A DNA stretch of 64,000 bases from Prinia subflava (GCF_021018805.1 NC_086247.1:97910761-97974760); one strand, 5' to 3'; counted from the first letter of the stretch, positions 35,366 to 50,000 are shown. Notes: generated from the letters alone by a model not told the origin. Made by a program: numbers and translations.

Positions 35366-38300
35366 GTGATCTCTGCTTTTGGTTTCCATGGCTTGCTTTC
35401 TGGAGTTGATGAAAACACAAGTCAAGTTTAGTTGCTTGTGCTGCCAACCAGCAGAGAAGCTGCTGCAGACACTCCCTTGCTTTATCCATTACTGGCTTTT
35501 ACGCTGCACCGGTTGGTGTCTTTCATGTCCATAGGAGGAGAACTAAAGCTGTTACTGCCTAATTTACTAAGTTTCTGTGATAGAGCTATGTAACATAAAG
35601 ATTTGCTTTACAGAGTGAACAGTGATCTCTGCTTTTGGTTTCTATAGTTTGCTTTCTGGAGTTGATCAAAACACAAGTCTTGGTAGTTGCTTGTGTTGCC
35701 AACCACCAGACAAGCTGCTGCAGACACTTTCATGCCTTATGCTTTCTTTGCTTACACTCTGTACCAGTTAGTGTTTCCCATGTCTATAGAGCAAGACCAA
35801 AGCTGGTATTGCCTAATTTGATAGAGTTCCATGTAAGAGCTATGTAACATTAAGATTTGCTTTTCAGAGTGAACTGTGATCTCTGCTTTTGGTTTCCATG
35901 GCTTGCTTTCTGTAGTTGATGAAAACACAAGTCATGTTAGTTGTTTGTGCTGCCAACCAGCAGAGAAGCTGCTGCAGACCCTCTCTTGCCTTATCCATTA
36001 CTGGCTTTTACGCTGCACCTGTTGGTGTTTTTCATGTCCATAGGAGGAGAACTAAAGCTGTTACTGCCTAATTTACTAAGTTTCTGTGATAGAGCTATGT
36101 AACATAAAGATTTGCTTTACAGAGTGAACAGTGATCTCTGCTTTTGGTTTCTATAGTTTGCTTTCTGGAGTTGATCAAAACACAAGTCTTGTTAGTTGCT
36201 TGTGTTGCCAACCAGCAGAGAAGCTGCTGCAGACACTTTCATGCCTTATGCTTTACTTGCTTATACTCTGTACCAGTTAGTGTTTCCCATGTCTATAGAG
36301 CAAGACCAAAGCTGGTATTGCCTAATTTGGTAAAGTTCCATGTAAGAGCTATGTAACATAAAGATTTGCTTTACAGAGTGAACAGTGATCTCTGCTTTTG
36401 GTTTCTATAGTTTGCTTTCTGGAGTTGATCAAAACACAAGTCTTGTTAGTTGCTTGTGTTGCCAAACCACCAGAGAAGCTGCTGCAGACACTTTCATGCC
36501 TTATGCTTTCTTTGCTTACACTCTGTACCAGTTAGTGTTTCCCATGTCTATAGAGCAAGACCAAAGCTGGTATTGCCTAATTTGATAGAGTTCCATGTAA
36601 GAGCTATGTAACATAAAGATTTGCTTTACAGAGTGAACTGTGATCTCTGCTTTTGGTTTCCAGGGCTTGCTTTCTGGAGTTGATGAAAACACAAGTCATG
36701 TTAGTTGCTTGTGTTGCCAACCACCAGAGAAGCTGCTGCAGACACTTTCATGCCTTATCCTTTACTTGCTTACACTCTGTACCAGTTAGTGTTTCCCATG
36801 TCTATAGAGCAAGACCAAAGCTGGTATTGCCTAATTTGGTAGAGTTCCATGTAAGAGCTATGTAACATAAAGATTTGCTTTTCAGAGTGAACAGTCATCT
36901 CTGCTTTTGGTTTCTATGGCTTGCTTTCTGGAGTTGATGAAAACACAAGTCATGTTAGTTGTTTGTGCTGCCAACCAGCAGAGAAGCTGCTGCAGACCCT
37001 CTCTTGCCTTATCCATTACTGGCTTTTACGCTGCACCTGTTGGTGTTTTTCATGTCCATAGGAGGAGAACTAAAGCTGTTACTGCCTAATTTACTAAGTT
37101 TCTGTGATAGAGCTATGTAACATAAAGATTTGCTTTACAGAGTGAACAGTGATCTCTGCTTTTGGTTTCTATAGTTTGCTTTCTGGAGTTGATCAAAACA
37201 CAAGTCTTGTTAGTTGCTTGTGTTGCCAACCAGCAGAGAAGCTGCTGCAGACACTTTCATGCCTTATGCTTTACTTGCTTACACTCTGTACCAGTTAGTG
37301 TTTCCCATGTCTATAGAGCAAGACCAAAGCTGGTATTGCCTAATTTGGTAAAGTTCCATGTAAGAGCTATGTAACATAAAGATTTGCTTTACAGAGTGAA
37401 CAGTGATCTCTGCTTTTGGTTTCTATAGTTTGCTTTCTGGAGTTGATCAAAACACAAGTCTTGTTAGTTGCTTGTGTTGCCAAACCACCAGAGAAGCTGC
37501 TGCAGACACTTTCATGCCTTATGCTTTCTTTGCTTACACTCTGTACCAGTTAGTGTTTCCCATGTCTATAGAGCAAGACCAAAGCTGGTATTGCCTAATT
37601 TGATAGAGTTCCATGTAAGAGCTATGTAACATAAAGATTTGCTTTACAGAATGAACTGTGATCTCTGCTTTTGGTTTCCAGGGCTTGCTTTCTGGAGTTG
37701 ATGAAAACACAAGTCATGTTAGTTGCTTGTGTTGCCAACCACCAGAGAAGCTGCTGCAGACACTTTCATGCCTTATCCTTTACTTGCTTACACTCTGTAC
37801 CAGTTAGTGTTTCCCATGTCTATAGAGCAAGACCAAAGCTGGTATTGCCTAATTTGGTAGAGTTCCATGTAAGAGCTATGTAACATAAAGATTTGCTTTT
37901 CAGAGTGAACAGTCATCTCTGCTTTTGGTTTCCATGGCTTGCTTTCTGGAGTTGATGAAAACACAAGTCATGTTAGTTGTTTGTGCTGCCAACCAGCAGA
38001 GAAGCTGCTGCAGACCCTCTCTTGCCTTATCCATTACTGGCTTTTACGCTGCACCTGTTGGTGTTTTTCATGTCCATAGGAGGAGAACTAAAGCTGTTAC
38101 TGCCTAATTTACTAAGTTTCTGTGATAGAGCTATGTAACATAAAGATTTGCTTTACAGAGTGAACAGTGATCTCTGCTTTTGGTTTCTATAGTTTGCTTT
38201 CTGGAGTTGATCAAAACACAAGTCTTGTTAGTTGCTTGTGTTGCCAACCAGCAGAGAAGCTGCTGCAGACACTTTCATGCCTTATGCTTTACTTGCTTAC

Positions 38301-40453
38301 ACTCTGTACCAGTTAGTGTTTCCCATGTCTATAGAGCAAGACCAAAGCTGGTATTGCCTAATTTGGTAGAGTTCCATGTAAGAGCTATGTAACATAAAGA
38401 TTTGCTTTACAGAATGAACAGTGATCTCTGCTTTTGGTTTCTATAGTTTGCTTTCTGGAGTTGATCAAAACACAAGTCTTGTTAGTTGCTTGTGTTGGCA
38501 ACCAGCAGAGAAGCTGCTGCAGACACTTTCATGCCTTATGCTTTACTTGCTTACACTCTGTACCAGTTAGTGTTTCCCATGTCTATAGAGCAAGACAAAA
38601 GCTGGTATTGCCTAATTTGGTAGAGTTCCATGTAAGAGCTATGTAACATAAAGATTTGCTTTTCAGAGTGAACAGTGATCTCTGCTTTTGGTTTCCATGG
38701 CTTGCTTTCTGGAGTTGATGAAAACACAAGTCATGTTAGTTGCTTGTGCTGCCAACCAGCAGAGAAGCTGCTGCAGACACTCCCTTGCTTTATCCATTAC
38801 TGGCTTTTACGCTGCACCGGTTGGTGTCTTTCATGTCCATAGGAGGAGAACTAAAGCTGTTACTGCCTAATTTACTAGGTTTCTGTGATAGAGCTATGTA
38901 ACATAAAGATTTGCTTTACAGAGTGAACAGTGATCTCTGCTTTTGGTTTCTATGGTTTGCTTTCTGGAGTTGATCAAAACACAAGTCTTGTTAGTTGCTT
39001 GTGTTGCCAACCACCAGAGAAGCTGCTGCAGACACTTTCATGCCTTATGCTTTACTTGCTTACACTCTGTACCAGTTAGTGTTTCCCATGTCTATAGAGC
39101 AAGACCAAAGCTGGTATTGCCTAATTTGGTAGAGTTCCATGTAAGTGCTATGTAACATAAAGATTTGCTTTACAGAATGAACAGTGATCTCTGCTTTTGG
39201 TTTCTATAGTTTGCTTTCTGGAGTTGATCAAAACACAAGTCTTGTTAGTTGCTTGTGTTGCCAACCACCAGAGAAGCTGCTGCAGACACTTTCATGCCTT
39301 ATGCTTTCTTTGCTTACACTCTGTACCAGTTAGTGTTTCCCATGTCTATAGAGCAAGACCAAAGCTGGTATTGCCTAATTTGGTAGAGTTCCATGTAAGA
39401 GCTATGTAACATAAAGATTTGTTTTCAGAGTGAACAGTGATCTCTGCTTTTGGTTTCCATGGCTTGCTTTCTGGAGTTGATCAAAACACAAGTCATGTTA
39501 GTTCTTTGTGCTGCCAACCAGCAGAGAAGCTGCTGCAGACCCTCTCTTGCCTTATCCATTACTTGCTTTTACGCTGCACCTTTGGTGTTTTTCATGTCCA
39601 TAGGAGGAGAACTAAAGCTGTTACTGCCTAATTTACTAAGTTTCTGTGATAGAGCAATGTAACATAAAGATTTGCTTTACAGAGTGAACTGTGATCTCTG
39701 CTTTTGGTTTCTATAGTTTGCTTTCTGGAGTTGATCAAAACACAAGTCTTGTTAGTTGCTTGTGTTGCCAACCAGCAGAGAAGCTGCTGCAGACACTTTC
39801 ATGCCTTATCCTTTACTGGCTTTTACGCTGCACCTGTTGGTGTTTTTTATGTCCATAGGAGGAGAACTAAAGCTGTTACTGCCTAATTTATTAAGTTTCT
39901 GTGATAGAGCTATGTAACATAAAGATTTGCTTTACAGAGTGAACAGTGATCTCTGCTTTTGGTTTCTATAGTTTGCTTTCTGGAGTTGATCAAAATACAA
40001 GTCTTGTTAGTTGCTTGTGTTGCCAACCAGCAGAGAAGCTGCTGCAGACACTTTCATGCCTTATGCTTTACTTGCTTACACTCTGTACCAGTTAGTGTTT
40101 CCCATGTCTATAGAGCAAGACCAAAGCTGGTATTGCCTAATTTGGTAGAGTTCCATGTAAGAGCTATGTAACATAAAGATTTGCTTTACAGAATGAACAG
40201 TGATCTCTGCTTTTGGTTTCTATAGTTTGCTTTCTGGAGTTGATGAAAACACAAGTCTTGTTAGTTGCTTGTGTTGGCAACCAGCAGAGAAGCTGCTGCA
40301 GACACTTTCATGCATTATGCTTCACTTGCTTACACTCTGTACCAGTTAGTGTTTCCCATGTCTATAGAGCAAGACAAAAGCTGGTATTGCCTAATTTGGT
40401 AGAGTTCCATGTAAGAGCTATGTAACATAAAGATTTGCTTTTCAGAGTGAACA
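35366..40453 (+). repeat. 20-unit block of altered composition (5088 bp)
   Basis: Order d-e-(f/m)-n'-t-r-m-n'-t-r-m-n-c-g-h-i-a-b-j-k. It also has 20 units but not the same ones as the two preceding blocks. The f-t-r-m stretch is collapsed into one fused unit at 35876, a further tetramer is present, and a is single. The a unit has GAGCAATG and k has AGACAAAAGC, so the right side belongs to a different lineage from 25194-35365. Confidence 0.87.
35876..36130 (+). repeat. Fused f/m monomer
   Basis: The first half has the f marks (CTTTCTGTAGTTGATG). The second half has the m marks (TACTGGCTTTTACGCTG, CACCTGTTGGTG, CATAGGAGG). The switch lies between those marks, in sequence common to f and m. 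The unit joins e to n' and removes the intervening t and r units. I see it only once. Confidence 0.88.
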
Positions 40454-43400
40454 GTGATCTCTGCTTTTGGTTTCCATGGCTTGCTTTCTGGAGTTGATGA
40501 AAACACAAGTCAAGTTTAGTTGCTTGTGCTGCCAACCAGCAGAGAAGCTGCTGCAGACACTCCCTTGCTTTATCCATTACTGGCTTTTACGCTGCACCGG
40601 TTGGTGTCTTTCATGTCCATAGGAGGAGAACTAAAGCTGTTACTGCCTAATTTACTAAGTTTCTGTGATAGAGCTATGTAACATAAAGATTTGCTTTACA
40701 CAGTGAACAGTGATCTCTGCTTTTGGTTTCTATAGTTTGCTTTCTGGAGTTGATCAAAACACAAGTCTTGGTAGTTGCTTGTGTTGCCAACCACCAGACA
40801 AGCTGCTGCAGACACTTTCATGCCTTATGCTTTCTTTGCTTACACTCTGTACCAGTTAGTGTTTCCCATGTCTATAGAGCAAGACCAAAGCTGGTATTGC
40901 CTAATTTGATAGAGTTCCATGTAAGAGCTATGTAACATTAAGATTTGCTTTTCAGAGTGAACTGTGATCTCTGCTTTTGGTTTCCATGGCTTGCTTTCTG
41001 TAGTTGATGAAAACACAAGTCATGTTAGTTGTTTGTGCTGCCAACCAGCAGAGAAGCTGCTGCAGACCCTCTCTTGCCTTATCCATTACTTGCTTTTACG
41101 CTGCACCTTTGGTGTCTTTCATGTCCATAGAAGGAGAACTAAAGCTGTTACTGCCTAATTTACTAAGTTTCTGTGATAGAGCTATGTAACATAAAGATTT
41201 GCTTTTCAGAGTGAACAGTGATCTCTGCTTTTGGTTTCTATGGTTTGCTTTCTGGAGTTGATCAAAACACAAGTCTTGTTAGTTGCTTGTGTTGCCAAAC
41301 CACCAGAGAAGCTGCTGCAGACACTTTCATGCCTTATGCTTTCTTTGCTTACACTCTGTACCAGTTAGTGTTTCCCATGTCTATAGAGCAAGACCAAAGC
41401 TGGTATTGCCTAATTTGATAGAGTTCCATGTAAGAGCTATGTAACATAAAGATTTGCTTTACAGAGTGAACTGTGATCTCTGCTTTTGGTTTCCAGGGCT
41501 TGCTTTCTGGAGTTGATGAAAACACAAGTCATGTTAGTTGCTTGTGTTGCCAACCACCAGAGAAGCTGCTGCAGACACTTTCATGCCTTATCCTTTACTT
41601 GCTTACACTCTGTACCAGTTAGTGTTTCCCATGTCTATAGAGCAAGACCAAAGCTGGTATTGCCTAATTTGGTAGAGTTCCATGTAAGAGCTATGTAACA
41701 TAAAGATTTGCTTTTCAGAGTGAACAGTCATCTCTGCTTTTGGTTTCCATGGCTTGCTTTCTGGAGTTGATGAAAACACAAGTCATGTTAGTTGTTTGTG
41801 CTGCCAACCAGCAGAGAAGCTGCTGCAGACCCTCTCTTGCCTTATCCATTACTGGCTTTTACGCTGCACCTGTTGGTGTTTTTCATGTCCATAGGAGGAG
41901 AACTAAAGCTGTTACTGCCTAATTTACTAAGTTTCTGTGATAGAGCTATGTAACATAAAGATTTGCTTTACAGAGTGAACAGTGATCTCTGCTTTTGGTT
42001 TCTATAGTTTGCTTTCTGGAGTTGATCAAAACACAAGTCTTGTTAGTTGCTTGTGTTGCCAACCAGCAGAGAAGCTGCTGCAGACACTTTCATGCCTTAT
42101 GCTTTACTTGCTTACACTCTGTACCAGTTAGTGTTTCCCATGTCTATAGAGCAAGACCAAAGCTGGTATTGCCTAATTTGGTAAAGTTCCATGTAAGAGC
42201 TATGTAACATAAAGATTTGCTTTACAGAGTGAACAGTGATCTCTGCTTTTGGTTTCTATAGTTTGCTTTCTGGAGTTGATCAAAACACAAGTCTTGTTAG
42301 TTGCTTGTGTTGCCAAACCACCAGAGAAGCTGCTGCAGACACTTTCATGCCTTATGCTTTCTTTGCTTACACTCTGTACCAGTTAGTGTTTCCCATGTCT
42401 ATAGAGCAAGACCAAAGCTGGTATTGCCTAATTTGATAGAGTTCCATGTAAGAGCTATGTAACATAAAGATTTGCTTTACAGAGTGAACTGTGATCTCTG
42501 CTTTTGGTTTCCAGGGCTTGCTTTCTGGAGTTGATGAAAACACAAGTCATGTTAGTTGCTTGTGTTGCCAACCACCAGAGAAGCTGCTGCAGACACTTTC
42601 ATGCCTTATCCTTTACTTGCTTACACTCTGTACCAGTTAGTGTTTCCCATGTCTATAGAGCAAGACCAAAGCTGGTATTGCCTAATTTGGTAGAGTTCCA
42701 TGTAAGAGCTATGTAACATAAAGATTTGCTTTTCAGAGTGAACAGTCATCTCTGCTTTTGGTTTCCATGGCTTGCTTTCTGGAGTTGATGAAAACACAAG
42801 TCATGTTAGTTGTTTGTGCTGCCAACCAGCAGAGAAGCTGCTGCAGACCCTCTCTTGCCTTATCCATTACTTGCTTTTACGCTGCACCTTTGGTGTTTTT
42901 CATGTCCATAGGAGGAGAACTAAAGCTGTTACTGCCTAATTTACTAAGTTTCTGTGATAGAGCAATGTAACATAAAGATTTGCTTAACAGAGTGAACTGT
43001 GATCTCTGCTTTTGGTTTCTATAGTTTGCTTTCTGGAGTTGATCAAAACACAAGTCTTGTTAGTTGCTTGTGTTGCCAACCAGCAGAGAAGCTGCTGCAG
43101 ACACTTTCATGCCTTATCCTTTACTGGCTTTTACGCTGCACCTGTTGGTGTTTTTTATGTCCATAGGAGGAGAACTAAAGCTGTTACTGCCTAATTTATT
43201 AAGTTTCTGTGATAGAGCTATGTAACATAAAGATTTGCTTTACAGAGTGAACAGTGATCTCTGCTTTTGGTTTCTATAGTTTGCTTTCTGGAGTTGATCA
43301 AAATACAAGTCTTGTTAGTTGCTTGTGTTGCCAACCAGCAGAGAAGCTGCTGCAGACACTTTCATGCCTTATGCTTTACTTGCTTACACTCTGTACCAGT

Positions 43401-43761
43401 TAGTGTTTCCCATGTCTATAGAGCAAGACCAAAGCTGGTATTGCCTAATTTGGTAGAGTTCCATGTAAGAGCTATGTAACATAAAGATTTGCTTTACAGA
43501 ATGAACAGTGATCTCTGCTTTTGGTTTCTATAGTTTGCTTTCTGGAGTTGATGAAAACACAAGTCTTGTTAGTTGCTTGTGTTGGCAACCAGCAGAGAAG
43601 CTGCTGCAGACACTTTCATGCATTATGCTTCACTTGCTTACACTCTGTACCAGTTAGTGTTTCCCATGTCTATAGAGCAAGACAAAAGCTGGTATTGCCT
43701 AATTTGGTAGAGTTCCATGTAAGAGCTATGTAACATAAAGATTTGCTTTTCAGAGTGAACA
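40454..43761 (+). repeat. 13-mer block, copy 1 (3308 bp)
   Basis: Order d-e-f-t-r-m-n'-t-r-(m/a)-b-j-k. Compared with the 20-mer it lacks seven units: the second m is fused to a, removing n, c, g, h and i. The 1778-bp length difference equals seven 254-bp units. A private mark, TTTGCTTAACAG, follows the fused unit and is also present in the next block. Confidence 0.88.
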
Positions 43762-46700
43762 GTGATCTCTGCTTTTGGTTTCCATGGCTTGCTTTCTGGA
43801 GTTGATGAAAACACAAGTCAAGTTTAGTTGCTTGTGCTGCCAACCAGCAGAGAAGCTGCTGCAGACACTCCCTTGCTTTATCCATTACTGGCTTTTACGC
43901 TGCACCGGTTGGTGTCTTTCATGTCCATAGGAGGAGAACTAAAGCTGTTACTGCCTAATTTACTAAGTTTCTGTGATAGAGCTATGTAACATAAAGATTT
44001 GCTTTACACAGTGAACAGTGATCTCTGCTTTTGGTTTCTATAGTTTGCTTTCTGGAGTTGATCAAAACACAAGTCTTGGTAGTTGCTTGTGTTGCCAACC
44101 ACCAGACAAGCTGCTGCAGACACTTTCATGCCTTATGCTTTCTTTGCTTACACTCTGTACCAGTTAGTGTTTCCCATGTCTATAGAGCAAGACCAAAGCT
44201 GGTATTGCCTAATTTGATAGAGTTCCATGTAAGAGCTATGTAACATTAAGATTTGCTTTTCAGAGTGAACTGTGATCTCTGCTTTTGGTTTCCATGGCTT
44301 GCTTTCTGTAGTTGATGAAAACACAAGTCATGTTAGTTGTTTGTGCTGCCAACCAGCAGAGAAGCTGCTGCAGACCCTCTCTTGCCTTATCCATTACTTG
44401 CTTTTACGCTGCACCTTTGGTGTCTTTCATGTCCATAGAAGGAGAACTAAAGCTGTTACTGCCTAATTTACTAAGTTTCTGTGATAGAGCTATGTAACAT
44501 AAAGATTTGCTTTTCAGAGTGAACAGTGATCTCTGCTTTTGGTTTCTATGGTTTGCTTTCTGGAGTTGATCAAAACACAAGTCTTGTTAGTTGCTTGTGT
44601 TGCCAAACCACCAGAGAAGCTGCTGCAGACACTTTCATGCCTTATGCTTTCTTTGCTTACACTCTGTACCAGTTAGTGTTTCCCATGTCTATAGAGCAAG
44701 ACCAAAGCTGGTATTGCCTAATTTGATAGAGTTCCATGTAAGAGCTATGTAACATAAAGATTTGCTTTACAGAGTGAACTGTGATCTCTGCTTTTGGTTT
44801 CCAGGGCTTGCTTTCTGGAGTTGATGAAAACACAAGTCATGTTAGTTGCTTGTGTTGCCAACCACCAGAGAAGCTGCTGCAGACACTTTCATGCCTTATC
44901 CTTTACTTGCTTACACTCTGTACCAGTTAGTGTTTCCCATGTCTATAGAGCAAGACCAAAGCTGGTATTGCCTAATTTGGTAGAGTTCCATGTAAGAGCT
45001 ATGTAACATAAAGATTTGCTTTTCAGAGTGAACAGTCATCTCTGCTTTTGGTTTCCATGGCTTGCTTTCTGGAGTTGATGAAAACACAAGTCATGTTAGT
45101 TGTTTGTGCTGCCAACCAGCAGAGAAGCTGCTGCAGACCCTCTCTTGCCTTATCCATTACTGGCTTTTACGCTGCACCTGTTGGTGTTTTTCATGTCCAT
45201 AGGAGGAGAACTAAAGCTGTTACTGCCTAATTTACTAAGTTTCTGTGATAGAGCTATGTAACATAAAGATTTGCTTTACAGAGTGAACAGTGATCTCTGC
45301 TTTTGGTTTCTATAGTTTGCTTTCTGGAGTTGATCAAAACACAAGTCTTGTTAGTTGCTTGTGTTGCCAACCAGCAGAGAAGCTGCTGCAGACACTTTCA
45401 TGCCTTATGCTTTACTTGCTTACACTCTGTACCAGTTAGTGTTTCCCATGTCTATAGAGCAAGACCAAAGCTGGTATTGCCTAATTTGGTAGAGTTCCAT
45501 GTAAGAGCTATGTAACATAAAGATTTGCTTTACAGAGTGAACAGTGATCTCTGCTTTTGGTTTCTATAGTTTGCTTTCTGGAGTTGATCAAAACACAAGT
45601 CTTGTTAGTTGCTTGTGTTGCCAAACCACCAGAGAAGCTGCTGCAGACACTTTCATGCCTTATGCTTTCTTTGCTTACACTCTGTACCAGTTAGTGTTTC
45701 CCATGTCTATAGAGCAAGACCAAAGCTGGTATTGCCTAATTTGATAGAGTTCCATGTAAGAGCTATGTAACATAAAGATTTGCTTTACAGAGTGAACTGT
45801 GATCTCTGCTTTTGGTTTCCAGGGCTTGCTTTCTGGAGTTGATGAAAACACAAGTCATGTTAGTTGCTTGTGTTGCCAACCACCAGAGAAGCTGCTGCAG
45901 ACACTTTCATGCCTTATCCTTTACTTGCTTACACTCTGTACCAGTTAGTGTTTCCCATGTCTATAGAGCAAGACCAAAGCTGGTATTGCCTAATTTGGTA
46001 GAGTTCCATGTAAGAGCTATGTAACATAAAGATTTGCTTTTCAGAGTGAACAGTCATCTCTGCTTTTGGTTTCCATGGCTTGCTTTCTGGAGTTGATGAA
46101 AACACAAGTCATGTTAGTTGTTTGTGCTGCCAACCAGCAGAGAAGCTGCTGCAGACCCTCTCTTGCCTTATCCATTACTTGCTTTTACGCTGCACCTTTG
46201 GTGTTTTTCATGTCCATAGGAGGAGAACTAAAGCTGTTACTGCCTAATTTACTAAGTTTCTGTGATAGAGCAATGTAACATAAAGATTTGCTTAACAGAG
46301 TGAACTGTGATCTCTGCTTTTGGTTTCTATAGTTTGCTTTCTGGAGTTGATCAAAACACAAGTCTTGTTAGTTGCTTGTGTTGCCAACCAGCAGAGAAGC
46401 TGCTGCAGACACTTTCATGCCTTATCCTTTACTGGCTTTTACGCTGCACCTGTTGGTGTTTTTTATGTCCATAGGAGGAGAACTAAAGCTGTTACTGCCT
46501 AATTTATTAAGTTTCTGTGATAGAGCTATGTAACATAAAGATTTGCTTTACAGAGTGAACAGTGATCTCTGCTTTTGGTTTCTATAGTTTGCTTTCTGGA
46601 GTTGATCAAAATACAAGTCTTGTTAGTTGCTTGTGTTGCCAACCAGCAGAGAAGCTGCTGCAGACACTTTCATGCCTTATGCTTTACTTGCTTACACTCT

Positions 46701-47069
46701 GTACCAGTTAGTGTTTCCCATGTCTATAGAGCAAGACCAAAGCTGGTATTGCCTAATTTGGTAGAGTTCCATGTAAGAGCTATGTAACATAAAGATTTGC
46801 TTTACAGAATGAACAGTGATCTCTGCTTTTGGTTTCTATAGTTTGCTTTCTGGAGTTGATGAAAACACAAGTCTTGTTAGTTGCTTGTGTTGGCAACCAG
46901 CAGAGAAGCTGCTGCAGACACTTTCATGCATTATGCTTCACTTGCTTACACTCTGTACCAGTTAGTGTTTCCCATGTCTATAGAGCAAGACAAAAGCTGG
47001 TATTGCCTAATTTGGTAGAGTTCCATGTAAGAGCTATGTAACATAAAGATTTGCTTTTCAGAGTGAACA
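43762..47069 (+). repeat. 13-mer block, copy 2 (3308 bp)
   Basis: Same order and length as 40454-43761, including the fused m/a unit (46053) and the private TTTGCTTAACAG mark before the b unit. It differs in having plain n (AATTTGGTAGAG) at 45290 where copy 1 has n'. The shared private mark shows a tandem duplication more recent than the one linking these blocks to 22140-25193. Confidence 0.89.
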
Positions 47070-50000
47070 GTGATCTCTGCTTTTGGTTTCCATGGCTTGC
47101 TTTCTGGAGTTGATGAAAACACAAGTCAAGTTTAGTTGCTTGTGCTGCCAACCAGCAGAGAAGCTGCTGCAGACACTCCCTTGCTTTATCCATTACTGGC
47201 TTTTACGCTGCACCGGTTGGTGTCTTTCATGTCCATAGGAGGAGAACTAAAGCTGTTACTGCCTAATTTACTAAGTTTCTGTGATAGAGCTATGTAACAT
47301 AAAGATTTGCTTTACACAGTGAACAGTGATCTCTGCTTTTGGTTTCTATAGTTTGCTTTCTGGAGTTGATCAAAACACAAGTCTTGGTAGTTGCTTGTGT
47401 TGCCAACCACCAGACAAGCTGCTGCAGACACTTTCATGCCTTATGCTTTCTTTGCTTACACTCTGTACCAGTTAGTGTTTCCCATGTCTATAGAGCAAGA
47501 CCAAAGCTGGTATTGCCTAATTTGATAGAGTTCCATGTAAGAGCTATGTAACATTAAGATTTGCTTTTCAGAGTGAACTGTGATCTCTGCTTTTGGTTTC
47601 CATGGCTTGCTTTCTGTAGTTGATGAAAACACAAGTCATGTTAGTTGTTTGTGCTGCCAACCAGCAGAGAAGCTGCTGCAGACCCTCTCTTGCCTTATCC
47701 ATTACTTGCTTTTACGCTGCACCTTTGGTGTCTTTCATGTCCATAGAAGGAGAACTAAAGCTGTTACTGCCTAATTTACTAAGTTTCTGTGATAGAGCTA
47801 TGTAACATAAAGATTTGCTTTTCAGAGTGAACAGTGATCTCTGCTTTTGGTTTCTATGGTTTGCTTTCTGGAGTTGATCAAAACACAAGTCTTGTTAGTT
47901 GCTTGTGTTGCCAAACCAGCAGAGAAGCTGCTGCAGACACTTTCATGCCTTATGCTTTCTTTGCTTACACTCTGTACCAGTTAGTGTTTCCCATGTCTAT
48001 AGAGCAAGACCAAAGCTGGTATTGCCTAATTTGATAGAGTTCCATGTAAGAGCTATGTAACATAAAGATTTGCTTTACAGAGTGAACTGTGATCTCTGCT
48101 TTTGGTTTCCAGGGCTTGCTTTCTGGAGTTGATGAAAACACAAGTCATGTTAGTTGCTTGTGTTGCCAACCACCAGAGAAGCTGCTGCAGACACTTTCAT
48201 GCCTTATCCTTTACTTGCTTACACTCTGTACCAGTTAGTGTTTCCCATGTCTATAGAGCAAGACCAAAGCTGGTATTGCCTAATTTGGTAGAGTTCCATG
48301 TAAGAGCTATGTAACATAAAGATTTGCTTTTCAGAGTGAACAGTCATCTCTGCTTTTGGTTTCCATGGCTTGCTTTCTGGAGTTGATGAAAACACAAGTC
48401 ATGTTAGTTGTTTGTGCTGCCAACCAGCAGAGAAGCTGCTGCAGACCCTCTCTTGCCTTATCCATTACTGGCTTTTACGCTGCACCTGTTGGTGTTTTTC
48501 ATGTCCATAGGAGGAGAACTAAAGCTGTTACTGCCTAATTTACTAAGTTTCTGAGATAGAGCTATGTAACATAAAGATTTGCTTTACAGAGTGAACTGTG
48601 ATCTCTGCTTTTGGTTTCTATAGTTTGCTTTCTGGAGTTGATCAAAACACAAGTCTTGTTAGTTGCTTGTGTTGCCAACCAGCAGAGAAGCTGCTGCAGA
48701 CACTTTCATGCCTTATGCTTTACTTGCTTACACTCTGTACCAGTTAGTGTTTCCCATGTCTATAGAGCAAGACCAAAGCTGGTATTGCCTAATTTGGTAA
48801 AGTTCCATGTAAGAGCTATGTAACATAAAGATTTGCTTTACAGAGTGAACAGTGATCTCTGCTTTTGGTTTCTATAGTTTGCTTTCTGGAGTTGATCAAA
48901 ACACAAGTCTTGTTAGTTGCTTGTGTTGCCAAACCACCAGAGAAGCTGCTGCAGACACTTTCATGCCTTATGCTTTCTTTGCTTACACTCTGTACCAGTT
49001 AGTGTTTCCCATGTCTATAGAGCAAGACCAAAGCTGGTATTGCCTAATTTGATAGAGTTCCATGTAAGAGCTATGTAACATAAAGATTTGCTTTACAGAG
49101 TGAACTGTGATCTCTGCTTTTGGTTTCCAGGGCTTGCTTTCTGGAGTTGATGAAAACACAAGTCATGTTAGTTGCTTGTGTTGCCAACCACCAGAGAAGC
49201 TGCTGCAGACACTTTCATGCCTTATCCTTTACTTGCTTACACTCTGTACCAGTTAGTGTTTCCCATGTCTATAGAGCAAGACCAAAGCTGGTATTGCCTA
49301 ATTTGGTAGAGTTCCATGTAAGAGCTATGTAACATAAAGATTTGCTTTTCAGAGTGAACAGTCATCTCTGCTTTTGGTTTCCATGGCTTGCTTTCTGGAG
49401 TTGATGAAAACACAAGTCATGTTAGTTGTTTGTGCTGCCAACCAGCAGAGAAGCTGCTGCAGACCCTCTCTTGCCTTATCCATTACTGGCTTTTACGCTG
49501 CACCTGTTGGTGTTTTTCATGTCCATAGGAGGAGAACTAAAGCTGTTACTGCCTAATTTACTAAGTTTCTGTGATAGAGCTATGTAACATAAAGATTTGC
49601 TTTACAGAGTGAACAGTGATCTCTGCTTTTGGTTTCTATAGTTTGCTTTCTGGAGTTGATCAAAACACAAGTCTTGTTAGTTGCTTGTGTTGCCAACCAC
49701 CAGAGAAGCTGCTGCAGACACTTTCATGCCTTATGCTTTACTTGCTTACACTCTGTACCAGTTAGTGTTTCCCATGTCTATAGAGCAAGACCAAAGCTGG
49801 TATTGCCTAATTTGGTAGAGTTCCATGTAAGAGCTATGTAACATAAAGATTTGCTTTACAGAATGAACAGTGATCTCTGCTTTTGGTTTCTATAGTTTGC
49901 TTTCTGGAGTTGATCAAAACACAAGTCTTGTTAGTTGCTTGTGTTGCCAACCAGCAGAGAAGCTGCTGCAGACACTTTCATGCCTTATGCTTTACTTGCT

